From Alphaproteobacteria bacterium (GTDB lineage Bacteria; Pseudomonadota; Alphaproteobacteria; Sphingomonadales; Sphingomonadaceae), in the NCBI GenBank assembly GCA_030426245.1, contig JAUHYZ010000014.1, forward strand, positions 1 to 55,058: a stretch of 55,058 bases of DNA, written 5' to 3'. A model generated the notes under the pieces. That model saw only the letters and a program-made list of their open reading frames with translations. It was not told the DNA's origin and ran no database searches. Below, piece after piece: positions 22,981 through 32,472 of this stretch (position 1 is the first letter of the stretch; the number at the start of each line of letters is the position of its first letter). A program made the position numbers and the translations under genes.

Positions 22981-24270
22981 GTGAGTAATCAGGAAGCCGA
23001 AAATTTCGGGCGCCCCTTGGCGGCCATATCCCCGGATTCGGCTCTCGCGCCGTTCCGCTGGCGCGCGTTCCGCTGGATCTGGCTGGCCAGCGTCGGATCC
23101 GCCTTCGGCGCGCTGATCCAGATGATCGCTTCGGCATGGCTGATGACGGAGCTGACGGATTCGCACAAGCTGGTCGCGCTGGTGCAGGCGGCAGTGACCA
23201 TGCCCATGCTGATCTTCGGGATCGGCTTCGGCGTGATTGCGGACAACCATGACCGGCGCAAAGTGATGCTATCGGCCCATCTCCTGATGGTCGCCATGGC
23301 CATTCTACTGGCCACGCTTGCCTGGCTCGATCTGGTCCGGCCATGGACGCTGCTGCTGATCACGGCGATGCTCGGCACTGGTTTCGCACTCAATGCCCCG
23401 GCCTGGCAGGCTTCCGTGCGCATGATGGTTCCGCGCGGCGACGTTCCGCAGGCCGTTTCGCTCAACGCCATTGCCTTCAACCTTGCGCGCACCATGGGCC
23501 CTGCACTCGGCGGCATCCTGCTGTCCATTCAGGGGCCCGCCTTCGTCTTCACGATCAATGCCCTGTGCTACTCGATCATGGTCGTGGCGCTGCTGCGCTG
23601 GCGGCCCAAGGTCCCGCGCAGGGACAAGCGAAGCCGGCTGATCCCATCCATAACCGAGGCGCTGCGATATAGCGTCCAGAACAGCCCGCTGCGCCGCGTA
23701 TTGGCCCGCGGATTCGCCTTCGGCCTGGGCAGCTGCGCCTTCCAGGCGCTGATTCCAATCGTCGCCCGCGAACAATTGCGCGGCAATGAAGTGCGTTTCG
23801 GTCTGCTGATGGGCGCGTTCGGCATCGGTTCGATCATCACGGCCGTATGGATTTCCAAGGTTCGCTTGCGCTTCGGCCCGGAAACCATCGTGACCGTAGG
23901 CATGATCTCCACGGCCGTGGCAGTGATTGGCCTTTCGATCGCACCGTCGCTGGGCATTGCGCTGTTCACGGCCGCGCTGGCCGGTGCGGGGCAGGTCGCG
24001 ACCATGACCAGCCTGAACGTCGCGATCCAGATGCGTCTGCCCGATGAAATATTGGGACGGGGCCTGTCGATCTTCCAGGCGCTGGTGTTCGGCGGAATTG
24101 CCCTGGGCAGCTGGATTTGGGGCACGATTTCCGACTATCAGGGCCTGAGCATATCGCTGTGGACTTCGGCGGCCTGGCTGCTCGCATCCCTCTTCGTTCT
24201 CAGAATTATCGCACCGATGCCGAAAATCGGTGAAGACGACTTTTCGACGCCGAACGAGCCGCCCTATTAA
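22981..24270 (+). CDS. MFS transporter of the MFS_3 (EntS-like) group
   Basis: A 429-residue inner-membrane transporter with about 12 hydrophobic helices. After helix 2 comes the loop ADNHDRRKVM, the MFS signature in its MFS_3 form; SLNAIAFNLARTMGPALGG (about 161-179) is also typical. The group includes the enterobactin exporter EntS, but substrates vary widely. GTG is the only sensible start. The gene follows the DUF2141 gene by 48 bp. The C-terminus is acidic and cytosolic. Confidence 0.85.
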   Translation: MSNQEAENFGRPLAAISPDSALAPFRWRAFRWIWLASVGSAFGALIQMIASAWLMTELTDSHKLVALVQAAVTMPMLIFGIGFGVIADNHDRRKVMLSAHLLMVAMAILLATLAWLDLVRPWTLLLITAMLGTGFALNAPAWQASVRMMVPRGDVPQAVSLNAIAFNLARTMGPALGGILLSIQGPAFVFTINALCYSIMVVALLRWRPKVPRRDKRSRLIPSITEALRYSVQNSPLRRVLARGFAFGLGSCAFQALIPIVAREQLRGNEVRFGLLMGAFGIGSIITAVWISKVRLRFGPETIVTVGMISTAVAVIGLSIAPSLGIALFTAALAGAGQVATMTSLNVAIQMRLPDEILGRGLSIFQALVFGGIALGSWIWGTISDYQGLSISLWTSAAWLLASLFVLRIIAPMPKIGEDDFSTPNEPPY

Positions 24271-24383
24271 GCTTCTGATTCAAGGCATTTTCCTGCCTTT
24301 GAATCATTTGGCGCGACTTAACATTAAGTTTACCATGTCGCGCGAAAATGCCCCCAATAGATCAAGAACGGGGATTTTCCGGC

Positions 24384-25850
24384 ATGGACACGCTCAGGGG
24401 GAATTTCGCCGATCGCAGCGGAGCATTCGACGAGCCGGAAGCGCTCGACACCGCGGAAGACGATATCGGCAACGACGCACCGCCCAGCGCGGTCGGTCAG
24501 GACGAACGCCGCATGCAGGTGCGCGCCTATAACCATTGGGCGAGCCAGCTGGGCGAAGGCATGTTTCCGTCCATCGACGATCTTGATCCAGAAAATCTCC
24601 CCGATTTCGGGCCGTTCAGTGTGTTGCTGGACTTCACTTCCGGAATCGAGAATCCCGGCATCAACTATCTCGGCGATGCCCTGGCGCAGGAATGCGGCAC
24701 GGACCAGAAGATCACGCGCCTTTCCGACGTGCCGAGCCTTTCCCTGCTCTCCCGCATTACCGATCACTATATGCAGATCATCGCCAACCAGGCGCCGATC
24801 GGTTTCGAAGCGGAATTCGTGAATCAGCAGGGCAAGACGATTCTCTATCGCGGCATCCTGCTGCCCTATTCGAGCGACGATGAAACGATCGATTTCATCT
24901 ATGGCGTGATCAACTGGAAAGAGCTGGCGGATCAGGCCACTACAGACGAGCTGCTGCTGCAAGTGGATCAGGCTCTGGAAGCTGTGCCCGCACCGCCGCC
25001 CCGGCGCGTCGGTGACGAACAGATGGTCGATTGGGCCGACGGCCCGGGAACCGACAGCCCAGCAACCGAAGTGTCCGACATTGCCGCCGGAACCTCCGCC
25101 AGTGACGGCGTCATCGACCTTTCCGCATTCGAAGAAGCCTCGGAAGAAGACGTCTGGGAAGAAGAGGAGGGCACGCTTCCCAAGCCGCATTTCGGCCATG
25201 ACGCAGATGAGGATGGAGAAGCTGGCGCTGCCCTAGACTCCGATCTGGAACTGGGCCTTGGCGACTTGCTCGCCGTGGCCCGCGATTTTGCCGATATCGC
25301 CTGCCGCAGTGAAGAACGTTCGCGCAGCGCGCTATACGATGCGATCAGCCGCGCCTACGATTTCTCCATCGCGGCGGCCGAAGAACCCGAAGAGTTTGCC
25401 GAACTTCTGGAAGCCTCCGCGCTGAAAGCCCAGGAACGGGCGCCCATGACGCCGATCGTGAAGCTGGTCTTCGGATCGGAATACGACAAGACGCGCCTGA
25501 CCGAATACGCTGCCGCACTGAGCCACGCGCATCGCCTGGAGCTTGAGCGCGGCGCGTTGGGGGACTTCCTCCGCGGCGCCGATGGCGGCCTCAAAGGCGT
25601 GGTCAAGGCCGAACGCGCTTTGCGGCGCGAAGAAGCGGGCAAGCCTGCCGCAGATACGAACAAACAAGCGCGGATTGCCGAAGGCCTGCGCAAGCTTCAG
25701 CCGGTAGCATTCGATACCCTTCCCGGCGAAGGTGCTGAATTCAGCCTGGTCATGATCCGCCGCCTGCCGTCCGGCGAAGCAGTGGTTCTGGGCGAAATTC
25801 CGGAAGATACCGCGCTGCTGGATCGCGCCGCGAAGAAGCTGCTCGGCTGA
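24384..25850 (+). CDS. PAS-like domain protein with acidic linker
   Basis: A 488-residue soluble protein. The N-terminal part (about 45-185) has the PAS_5-type pattern: YNHWASQLGEGMFPSIDDLD, a core strand FSVLLDFTSG, and FIYGVINWKEL. It lacks the usual DNA-binding or kinase partner. A long acidic, low-complexity linker (about 205-275) follows, then a helical C-terminal region (275-488) with a final strand pair (FSLVMIRRLPSGEAVVLGEI). It may sense a small ligand or a redox state and pass it to a partner. Two starts are possible, ATG 24348 and ATG 24384; the acidic segment is common to both. It stands alone and I do not recognise a named family for its C-terminal half. Confidence 0.6.
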   Translation: MDTLRGNFADRSGAFDEPEALDTAEDDIGNDAPPSAVGQDERRMQVRAYNHWASQLGEGMFPSIDDLDPENLPDFGPFSVLLDFTSGIENPGINYLGDALAQECGTDQKITRLSDVPSLSLLSRITDHYMQIIANQAPIGFEAEFVNQQGKTILYRGILLPYSSDDETIDFIYGVINWKELADQATTDELLLQVDQALEAVPAPPPRRVGDEQMVDWADGPGTDSPATEVSDIAAGTSASDGVIDLSAFEEASEEDVWEEEEGTLPKPHFGHDADEDGEAGAALDSDLELGLGDLLAVARDFADIACRSEERSRSALYDAISRAYDFSIAAAEEPEEFAELLEASALKAQERAPMTPIVKLVFGSEYDKTRLTEYAAALSHAHRLELERGALGDFLRGADGGLKGVVKAERALRREEAGKPAADTNKQARIAEGLRKLQPVAFDTLPGEGAEFSLVMIRRLPSGEAVVLGEIPEDTALLDRAAKKLLG

Positions 25851-25966
25851 TCGATTGCCCCGGCGCCGGTTTCACTGGCGCCCATGCAGCCCAGCCTTCT
25901 CTTGGCCGCCTTCTCCGCGTTGGGCTCCGGCGGGATGTGGACCATCGGGCCCGCTTGTCCTATTGA

Positions 25967-25996
25967 TGAACTGGAGAGCGCTTCAGCCCCAGTTCA
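25967..25996. repeat. Inverted repeat upstream of the M48 protease gene
   Basis: TGAACTGG (25967-25974) and CCAGTTCA (25989-25996) form an exact 8-bp inverted repeat with a 14-base spacer, ending 27 bp before the protease start. It could be an operator or a 5' mRNA hairpin. No known regulator site is matched. Confidence 0.35.
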
Positions 25997-26023
25997 GCCG
26001 GGAAATCCCTAGCAGGTAAGGCA

Positions 26024-27391
26024 ATGCATAAAGCTGCCCATATTTTGGCCCGCATGGCCGCCATCTGCGCCGCCATTCAGCTGGCAATCATGCCTGCGGC
26101 TGCGCAGTCCATCCTGCGCGACGCAGAAACCGAAGCCTTGCTTCAGGATATGGTCGATCCGCTTGCGGAAGCGGCGGGGCTTGGCCGCGGCAGCGTGGAA
26201 ATCGTGCTGGTCCAGGACAATTCGATCAACGCATTCGTTGCCGGCGGGCAGCGGATCTTCATCCATAGCGGGCTGATCAATGCGGCAGATACTGCGCTCG
26301 AAGTGCAAGGTGTAATGGCGCACGAACTCGGCCACATAACCGGCGGCCATATCATCCGCACATCCGAGGGGATGAGTGCGGCCACGAACATTTCCATCCT
26401 TTCCCTGTTGCTTGGCGCAGTGGCGGTGGCCGCGGGGGCAGGGGAAGCGGGGATGGGCGTGCTGATGGCGGGTCAACAGGCGGCCATGGGCAAGTTCCTG
26501 GCCTTTACCCGGGTCCAGGAATCCTCGGCAGATGCCGCCGGCGCGCAATACCTCTCGGATGCCGGCATTTCCGGCAAGGGGTCGATCGATTTTTTCAAGA
26601 AATTGCAGAACCTCGAATTCCGCTATGGCTACAGCCAGGATGACGACGCGGCCTTTTCGCGGACCCACCCGCTGACAGGGGATCGCATTGCCAATCTGCG
26701 CGGCACGCTCCAGCAGGATCCCGCATGGGACAAACCCGGCGATCCGGTCATCCAGGAGCGTTTCGAACGGGCCAAGGCGAAACTATACGGCTATCTGGCC
26801 ACTCCGCAGGAAACGCTCAGGGACTATCCGCCAAGCATGACGGGCATTCCCGCTCGCTACGCCCGTGCCTATGCCTATCACAAGGATGCGCAGGTCGAAA
26901 AAGCGCTGGAAGAAACCCAGGCGCTGGTCGCGATGGATCCCAGCGATCCCTATTTCCTGGAGCTGCAAGGGCAGATCCTGCTCGAATCCGGCAAGCCGCG
27001 CGAAGCGATCGAACCGCTTCGCCACGCCACGCAAATGACGGGCAACAATCCGCTGATCGCTTCCACTTTCGGCCATGCCTTGATCGCCACCGAGGACAAG
27101 AGCAATTTTCCGGAAGCCGAGACCGTGCTGAAAGCAGCTGTGTCGCGGGATCGGGAAAACCCCTTTGCCTGGTACCAACTTGGAATGGTCTATGCCGCCC
27201 AGGGCGACATGCCGCGTGCGCGCCTGGCCAGTGCCGAGCAACAGATCATGACCGGCCGCACTGCAGAGGCGCTGCGCAGTGCAGAAGCGGCCGAGCGCGC
27301 CCTTCCCGCCGGTTCGGCCGACTGGATTCGGGCACAGGATATTTCCCTGCAGGCAAGAGCCGAGCTTGAACGCAGGAACAGTCGCAAGTAG
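26024..27391 (+). CDS. M48 family metalloprotease with TPR-like tail
   Basis: A 455-residue periplasmic zinc protease of the BepA-like type. A signal peptide (about 1-28, ending AAAQS) leads to the catalytic domain with the HELGH zinc motif (100-104) and the third ligand E166 in ESSAD. A hydrophobic, Gly/Ala-rich stretch (122-150) lies between the two. From about residue 275 on, TPR-like repeats with ALEETQALVAMDPSDPYFLELQG and repeats like it should bind client proteins. BepA-type enzymes check outer-membrane protein and LPS-transport assembly. Its next neighbour, 12 bp downstream, is a disulfide oxidoreductase, also an envelope quality factor. Confidence 0.9.
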   Translation: MHKAAHILARMAAICAAIQLAIMPAAAQSILRDAETEALLQDMVDPLAEAAGLGRGSVEIVLVQDNSINAFVAGGQRIFIHSGLINAADTALEVQGVMAHELGHITGGHIIRTSEGMSAATNISILSLLLGAVAVAAGAGEAGMGVLMAGQQAAMGKFLAFTRVQESSADAAGAQYLSDAGISGKGSIDFFKKLQNLEFRYGYSQDDDAAFSRTHPLTGDRIANLRGTLQQDPAWDKPGDPVIQERFERAKAKLYGYLATPQETLRDYPPSMTGIPARYARAYAYHKDAQVEKALEETQALVAMDPSDPYFLELQGQILLESGKPREAIEPLRHATQMTGNNPLIASTFGHALIATEDKSNFPEAETVLKAAVSRDRENPFAWYQLGMVYAAQGDMPRARLASAEQQIMTGRTAEALRSAEAAERALPAGSADWIRAQDISLQARAELERRNSRK

Positions 27392-27403
27392 GGCTCTGCC
27401 TTA

Positions 27404-28138
27404 ATGAACGACACTTCCGGCTCGCGCCGCCTCGCCCCATTTGCCGCAATTGCGCTGCTTGCCGCCATTCTGGGCTTTGCCGGCGGCTGGGCCTGGCAAG
27501 CGTCCGGCCTGGGGAAAGGCGCGACCGAAGAGATCGTGCATGGCTATATCATGGAGCATCCGGAGATCCTGCCTCAGGCAATTCAGCGCCTGCAGGACCG
27601 TGAGATGGCCCAGCGTATCGAGCCGCTGCGCCAGCCGCTCGAAATGGCCTATCCCGGGGCGGTACTCGGCAATCCGCAGGGATCGGTCGTGCTTGTCGAG
27701 TTCAGCGATTATAATTGCCCCTATTGCAAGGCCAGCGTTTCGGACGTCGAGGCGCTGATCGCCGACAATGAGGATTTGAAGGTCGTGTTGAGGCACGACC
27801 CGGTGCTCTCGCCCGAGAGCGAAGTCGCAGCGCAGATGGCACTGGCCGCGGCAGATCAGGGTAAATTCCCCGCGTTCCACAGGGCGATGTTCGCCAAAGA
27901 CCGTATTTCGGACGAAACCATCGATGCAGCCGCACGGGAGGCGGGAATGGACGTATCCAAGGCGCGGTCCGATATGGAGGCCGGCAAATTCGACATGGAG
28001 CTGGATACCAACCGCCAATTGGCCCGCGCCGTGGGGTTTAGCGGGACGCCGTCATGGGTAGTTGGCGATCAGGCCATGTCCGGCGCGGTCGGCCAGAATA
28101 CCCTCCAGGAAGCGATTTCGCAGGCCAGAGAGAGCTGA
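27404..28138 (+). CDS. DsbA-family thiol:disulfide oxidoreductase
   Basis: A 244-residue thioredoxin-fold protein anchored by an N-terminal membrane helix (about 12-32). The active site is CPYC (Cys105-Cys108) in SDYNCPYCKA, followed by a helical insertion and a cis-Pro loop (GTPSWV, about 215-220). It belongs to the DSBA-like oxidoreductases of the Com1/ScsC type that act on envelope cysteines. The small N-terminal region before the thioredoxin fold (about 40-85) resembles the oligomerisation helices of these proteins. It follows the M48 protease by 12 bp, so the two are probably one envelope-quality operon. Confidence 0.88.
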   Translation: MNDTSGSRRLAPFAAIALLAAILGFAGGWAWQASGLGKGATEEIVHGYIMEHPEILPQAIQRLQDREMAQRIEPLRQPLEMAYPGAVLGNPQGSVVLVEFSDYNCPYCKASVSDVEALIADNEDLKVVLRHDPVLSPESEVAAQMALAAADQGKFPAFHRAMFAKDRISDETIDAAAREAGMDVSKARSDMEAGKFDMELDTNRQLARAVGFSGTPSWVVGDQAMSGAVGQNTLQEAISQARES

Positions 28139-28222
28139 TTTGCCTCGCTCGAACCGCCAAATGCAGCGGCAGATGGCAAAACGCGCTGACCCCGAAATGA
28201 AAATCGGCTAGACTTCGCCATC

Positions 28223-29425
28223 ATGGCGGTACTGCCTTTTCGACCCACACCGTTCTTCGAGAACAAGAGCAGGGCGTTCTGGAACCTGCAATTTGCCGGC
28301 TGGGGCGGCGCCATGCTGCTGCGCGCGATGACCGCGGTCGCCAATGCACAGCCAATCGATTTCTTCGTCGTCATCGTGATCACCACGATTGCCGGCTTTT
28401 CGATCAGCCTGATTCTCTCGGTCATCTATCGCTTTCTTATCAACCGGAAGGCCTTTGTGACCTGGGGCGCGACCGCACTGGTGCTGCCCATAGCGGTAAG
28501 CTTCTATGCCTTTATCGATGCCTGGGTGATTTCGCTCTACCGGCCCGAAAGCCAGTCCGGCTTCGCACAGCTCTTCCTGGGCGTGTTCTATATCGACATG
28601 ACGCTGCTGGGCGCATGGTCGGCCCTCTATTACGCGATCAATTTCTTCCTGCAGGTGGAGGAACAGGCCGATCGGCTCGAAAGGCTGCAAGCCCAGGCAA
28701 CCGGTGCCCAGCTGGCGATGCTGCGCTACCAGCTCAATCCGCATTTCCTGTTCAATACGCTGAATTCGATTTCCACTCTCGTCCTGCTCAAACAGACGGA
28801 GGCGGCCAATGCGATGCTGACCCGGCTCTCGTCGTTCCTGCGCCATACGCTGATCAATGAATCCAGCGGCAAGGTGACCGTGCAGCAGGAAGTGGCAACG
28901 CTGAAACTCTATCTGGATATCGAGCGGATGCGTTTCGAAGAGCGTCTGCGCACGGAATTCAATATCGAACATGCGGCCGCCAATGCCTGCCTGCCTTCGC
29001 TTCTGCTTCAGCCACTGGTCGAAAACGCGATCAAATATGCGGTTTCCCCGCAGGAAGAAGGCGCGAAGATCATGATCGCCGCGCGGCTTGTCGGGCAAAG
29101 GCTTCGCATCACCGTGTCCGACACGGGGCCAGGATTGCAAAACAGCCAGCGTGCACCAAGTCTGCCCAATGCAATTGCAGGCGGGGCCGGCTCCGTTTCG
29201 TCCACCGGGGTGGGCCTTGCCAATATTCGCGACAGGCTTGCCCAAGCTTATGGAGAAGAACATATTTTCGAGATCCGCACACCGCCCCAAGGTGGTTTCA
29301 CCGTGGTGATCGAAATACCCTTTGAAACTGGCGACGAAGAGGAGGCGCGAGCCGTTCCGAAACGATCTGCCAATCCAACCGTTACTGTACAACCCATGCA
29401 ACCTGAACTGGGACTTGGTAGATGA
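28223..29425 (+). CDS. LytS-type sensor histidine kinase
   Basis: A 400-residue membrane kinase of the His_kinase (LytS/AlgZ) class. Four hydrophobic helices in the first 140 residues form the sensor, with no extracellular domain of note. Then comes a short coiled coil (145-165) and the phospho-acceptor region RYQLNPHFLFNTLNSIS with His174. The HATPase-type domain has LLQPLVENAIKYAVSP, DTGPGLQ and GVGLANIRDRL boxes. It autophosphorylates and passes the phosphate to the response regulator, whose ATG overlaps its stop by 4 bp. The signal is unknown. Confidence 0.92.
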   Translation: MAVLPFRPTPFFENKSRAFWNLQFAGWGGAMLLRAMTAVANAQPIDFFVVIVITTIAGFSISLILSVIYRFLINRKAFVTWGATALVLPIAVSFYAFIDAWVISLYRPESQSGFAQLFLGVFYIDMTLLGAWSALYYAINFFLQVEEQADRLERLQAQATGAQLAMLRYQLNPHFLFNTLNSISTLVLLKQTEAANAMLTRLSSFLRHTLINESSGKVTVQQEVATLKLYLDIERMRFEERLRTEFNIEHAAANACLPSLLLQPLVENAIKYAVSPQEEGAKIMIAARLVGQRLRITVSDTGPGLQNSQRAPSLPNAIAGGAGSVSSTGVGLANIRDRLAQAYGEEHIFEIRTPPQGGFTVVIEIPFETGDEEEARAVPKRSANPTVTVQPMQPELGLGR

Positions 29426-30216
29426 CGATCCGCACTATCATCGTAGACGATGAAAAACTGGCCATTCAGGGTCTTCAGCTCCGGCTGGAAAGCTTCCCCG
29501 ATGTCGAAGTGATCGACACTTGCGCAAACGGACGCGAAGCGATCCGCAAGATCAAGACGGAAAAGCCGGACCTGGTCTTCCTCGACATCCAGATGCCCGG
29601 CTTCGACGGGTTCTCCGTCGTCAAGGGCGTGATGGAAATCGAACCGCCTCTATTCGTCTTCGTCACCGCATATCAGGAACATGCGATCCGGGCTTTCGAG
29701 GCCAATGCTGTCAACTACCTGATGAAACCTGTCGACGAGGACAGGCTGGCCGATACGCTGGAGCGGGTAAGGACCCGTATTGCAGAGAAGCGTTCCGCCG
29801 AAGAGGCCGAAAAACTCAAAGGGGTGCTGGCCGAAGTCGCACCCGATGCCGTCGAAGGGCTGGGTGAAGAAGACGATGCATCGGCCCGCTACGAGAAGCT
29901 GATCAACGTCAAGGATCGTGGGCAGATCTTCCGTGTCGATGTCGATTCGATCGAACATATCGAAGCGGCCGGCGATTACATGTGCATCTATACCGGCGAC
30001 AATTCGCTGATCCTGCGCGAAACGATGAAGGATCTGGAACGGCGGCTCGACCCGCGCGTCTTCCAGCGCGTGCATCGCTCCACCATCGTCAATCTCGACA
30101 AGGTTCGGCAGGTCAAACCGCACACCAATGGCGAATGCTTTCTGGTGCTGGAAAGCAGCGCGCAGGTGAAGGTCAGCCGTTCCTATCGCGACGTCGTGGC
30201 GCGTTTCGTGCACTGA
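29422..30216 (+). CDS. LytTR family response regulator
   Basis: A 264-residue transcription factor. The receiver domain (about 1-120) has D9/D10, the phosphorylated D55 (FLDIQMPG), T83-type and K102 positions (VNYLMKPVDED). A linker with a coiled-coil look (120-160) follows, then a LytTR DNA-binding domain (about 165-264) with DSIEHIEAAGDYMCIYT, FQRVHRSTIVNL and VSRSYRDVV. Such regulators bind paired direct repeats upstream of their targets. It forms a pair with the kinase and is coupled to it by an ATGA overlap. Targets cannot be read from this window. Confidence 0.93.
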   Translation: MTIRTIIVDDEKLAIQGLQLRLESFPDVEVIDTCANGREAIRKIKTEKPDLVFLDIQMPGFDGFSVVKGVMEIEPPLFVFVTAYQEHAIRAFEANAVNYLMKPVDEDRLADTLERVRTRIAEKRSAEEAEKLKGVLAEVAPDAVEGLGEEDDASARYEKLINVKDRGQIFRVDVDSIEHIEAAGDYMCIYTGDNSLILRETMKDLERRLDPRVFQRVHRSTIVNLDKVRQVKPHTNGECFLVLESSAQVKVSRSYRDVVARFVH

Positions 30217-30268
30217 TATTTCGCGGACGGAGCGCCGCTGGCTTGAGGCCGGACCGAAAAACCGCCAA

Positions 30269-31141
30269 ATGCGCGCCATGCGCGAATTCTCCATTCCCGG
30301 CTTCGATCTGAATGCCTTTGTCCGCGAAACTCTTTACGAGGATCTGGGCGTCGGCATGCCCGGCGGCGGACGCGATGTAACGGCGGAAAGCGTGATCCCC
30401 GCAGCCGCGCACTTCAACAGTGTGATGGACAGCCGCGATTCGATCGTAGTCGCCGGCCTGCCGATTGCCGCCGCCTTCTTCCAGGCACTCGATCTCGGCA
30501 TGGAAATCGAAATCCTTGTCGATGAAGGGCAGCACGTTCCCGCCGGCACGGATTTGATGCGCCTTTCGGGCAAAGCACGCGCCATGCTGACGGCAGAGCG
30601 CAGCGCCCTCAACACCGTGCAGCACCTTTCCGGCATCGCGACCATGACCCGCGACTACGTCAACGCCATGGGCGAAAGTGGTGCGAAATTGCTCGATACC
30701 CGCAAGACCATCCCCGGCCTGCGCCATCTGGAAAAATATGCGACCCGCATGGGCGGCGCGCAAAATCACCGGATGGGCCTGTGGGATGGGGCAATGATCA
30801 AGGACAACCATGTCCTGGTGGCCGGAAGTGTCGGCGAAGCCGTGCACCGCGCGCGCCAGGCCGGTGTGAAGAACATCATTTGCGAAGTCGACCGCATCGA
30901 TCAGATCGAACCGGCGCTCAAGGCCGGGGCAAACCATTTGCTGCTCGACAATATGGATCCCCCGACGCTGCGCGAAGCCGTTGGGCTGATTGCAGGACGC
31001 GTTCCGGCCGAAGCTTCGGGGGGCGTGACCCTGGAAACGATAGGAGAGATTGCGGCCAGCGGAGTCGATTACGTGTCCGTCGGGCGCCTGACTCAGAGCG
31101 CACCCGCCGCCGATATCGGGCTGGATTCCGCCCCCCTGTGA
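30269..31141 (+). CDS. nadC: Nicotinate-nucleotide pyrophosphorylase (carboxylating)
   Basis: A 290-residue cytosolic enzyme of NAD synthesis. It joins quinolinate and PRPP, releasing CO2, to give nicotinate mononucleotide. Family motifs: YEDLG near the start, LNTVQHLSGIAT (about 112-123), LLDTRKTIPGLR (132-143), NHRMGLWDGAMIKDNH (the substrate-binding Arg/Lys/His cluster at about 167-182), and EASGGVTLETI near 250-260. Length is normal. No nadA or nadB lies nearby. The start at 30269 is followed four codons later by a second ATG, which could serve instead. The next gene overlaps its stop by one base. Confidence 0.96.
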   Translation: MRAMREFSIPGFDLNAFVRETLYEDLGVGMPGGGRDVTAESVIPAAAHFNSVMDSRDSIVVAGLPIAAAFFQALDLGMEIEILVDEGQHVPAGTDLMRLSGKARAMLTAERSALNTVQHLSGIATMTRDYVNAMGESGAKLLDTRKTIPGLRHLEKYATRMGGAQNHRMGLWDGAMIKDNHVLVAGSVGEAVHRARQAGVKNIICEVDRIDQIEPALKAGANHLLLDNMDPPTLREAVGLIAGRVPAEASGGVTLETIGEIAASGVDYVSVGRLTQSAPAADIGLDSAPL

Positions 31142-31869
31142 TGCTGAGGGCCGCCAAGAGTCTCGCTCTTGCCGTCTTGCCCTTGCTGGCCGCCACGGTT
31201 GCTGCCGGCGAAGCCCGGGCACAGGCCTATCAATGCCGGATACCCCAGGGGCCGATCACAGTGCCCGCCATCACGCGGGACGGGCCTGTGCGGCAAATGC
31301 CCATAACCGGCTATACTCTCGCGCTCAGCTGGTCGCCCGAATATTGCCGTCCGCGCAAATCCAGCGCTGCCGACCGGATGCAATGTTCCGGCAAGAACGG
31401 GCGTTTCGGCCTGGTGCTGCACGGGCTCTGGCCCGAAGGCGGCAATGGGCGCTGGCCGCAATGGTGCCCCACGCCGCGCAAACCGACGCCGCAGCAGCTG
31501 CGCAAGCATTTATGCATGACGCCATCTGCCAGGCTGCTCGCCCATGAATGGGCCAAACATGGCGCATGCATGGTCCGCAAGCCGGAAACCTATTTCGAAG
31601 TCGGCAACATCCTCTGGAATTCGCTGCGCTTTCCCGATCTCGACCTGCTTTCCCGCCGCGAGGGGCTCAATGCCGGAATGATCCGGAAAGCCTTTGCCCA
31701 GGCATTCCCGGTGCTTGAACCTTCCATGGTCGGGCTCCGGCTCAACCGGCGCGGATGGCTGGAAGAAGTGCGGCTTTGTTACGGCAAGAAATTCATGCCC
31801 ACGCGCTGCACGCCAAGCCAGTTCGGGCCGCGCGATACGGTCAAGGCGAAGATCTGGCGCGGCTTGTGA
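31141..31869 (+). CDS. Secreted ribonuclease T2
   Basis: A 242-residue exported RNase that cuts single-stranded RNA through 2',3'-cyclic phosphates. A signal peptide covers about 1-28 (ending EARAQA). Both catalytic segments are intact: FGLVLHGLWPE with His94, and HEWAKHGAC with His135, Glu136, Lys139 and His140. Several Cys residues (32, 69, 82, 109, 125, 143) fit the disulfides of the family. It should act in the periplasm or outside, for nutrient RNA turnover. The ATG shares one base with the nadC stop (TGATG), so it is coupled to nadC, though no common function is evident. Confidence 0.93.
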   Translation: MLRAAKSLALAVLPLLAATVAAGEARAQAYQCRIPQGPITVPAITRDGPVRQMPITGYTLALSWSPEYCRPRKSSAADRMQCSGKNGRFGLVLHGLWPEGGNGRWPQWCPTPRKPTPQQLRKHLCMTPSARLLAHEWAKHGACMVRKPETYFEVGNILWNSLRFPDLDLLSRREGLNAGMIRKAFAQAFPVLEPSMVGLRLNRRGWLEEVRLCYGKKFMPTRCTPSQFGPRDTVKAKIWRGL

Positions 31870-31888
31870 GATCCACGCACCGCTTGCC

Positions 31889-32344
31889 CTAACGTCTGGA
31901 CTGGAAGAAATCCCTCAGCAATCGCGCCGCTTCGTCTTCCCCCATGCCCGAATATATCTCCGGCCGGTGCAGGCACTGCTTCTGTTCGAAAACGCGCGCA
32001 CCATGTTCGACCGCTCCGCCCTTGGAATCGGGCGCAGCATAATAGAGGCGGGCAATGCGTGCATGGACTATCGCGCCTGCACACATGGCGCAGGGCTCCA
32101 GCGTGACCCACAATTCGCAGTCCTCCAGCCGGTCCTGACCCAAGGCTTCGCTGGCACGGCGAATCGCGAGCAGCTCTGCATGCGCAGTGGGGTCCTGCAT
32201 GGCGCGCGGCGCATTATGCGCCTCGGCAACAATTGAACCGCCATGCACGATGACGGCACCGACCGGCACTTCGCCGTTCTGCGCCGCCTCGCGCGCCAAC
32301 GCCAAAGCGCGGGCCATGGGGCCGGGAAGGGGCCATTTCGTCAT
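31889..32344 (-). CDS. tadA: tRNA-specific adenosine deaminase
   Basis: A 151-residue zinc enzyme that turns adenosine 34 of tRNA-Arg(ACG) into inosine. The core is complete: HAE (His55, Glu57) and PCAMC (Cys85, Cys88), with GAVIVHGG and [17 protein letters not shown] in the expected order. Length is normal for bacterial TadA. It is divergent from rpmB with 128 bp between the starts, and convergent with the RNase gene. Confidence 0.95.
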   Translation of the reverse strand: MTKWPLPGPMARALALAREAAQNGEVPVGAVIVHGGSIVAEAHNAPRAMQDPTAHAELLAIRRASEALGQDRLEDCELWVTLEPCAMCAGAIVHARIARLYYAAPDSKGGAVEHGARVFEQKQCLHRPEIYSGMGEDEAARLLRDFFQSRR

Positions 32345-32395
32345 ACAGACGCGCTAGCCTGCTGAGACGGGCCTCGCAACTTCACCCGGCTTTGC

Positions 32396-32423
32396 TTGAC
32401 GATTCGCCGCTTCACAGCTATGC
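32396..32423 (+). promoter_or_regulatory. Candidate promoter of rpmB
   Basis: TTGACG (32396-32401) and CTATGC (32418-32423) are separated by 16 bases, close to the alphaproteobacterial housekeeping pattern. It lies 50 bp before the rpmB start and would give a leader of about 40 bases. No other candidate in the 128-bp gap is as good. Confidence 0.45.
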
Positions 32424-32472
32424 GCGCCGCTTTCCGGGACATCCCGAATCCAATTTCGAACGAGAGAGAACC

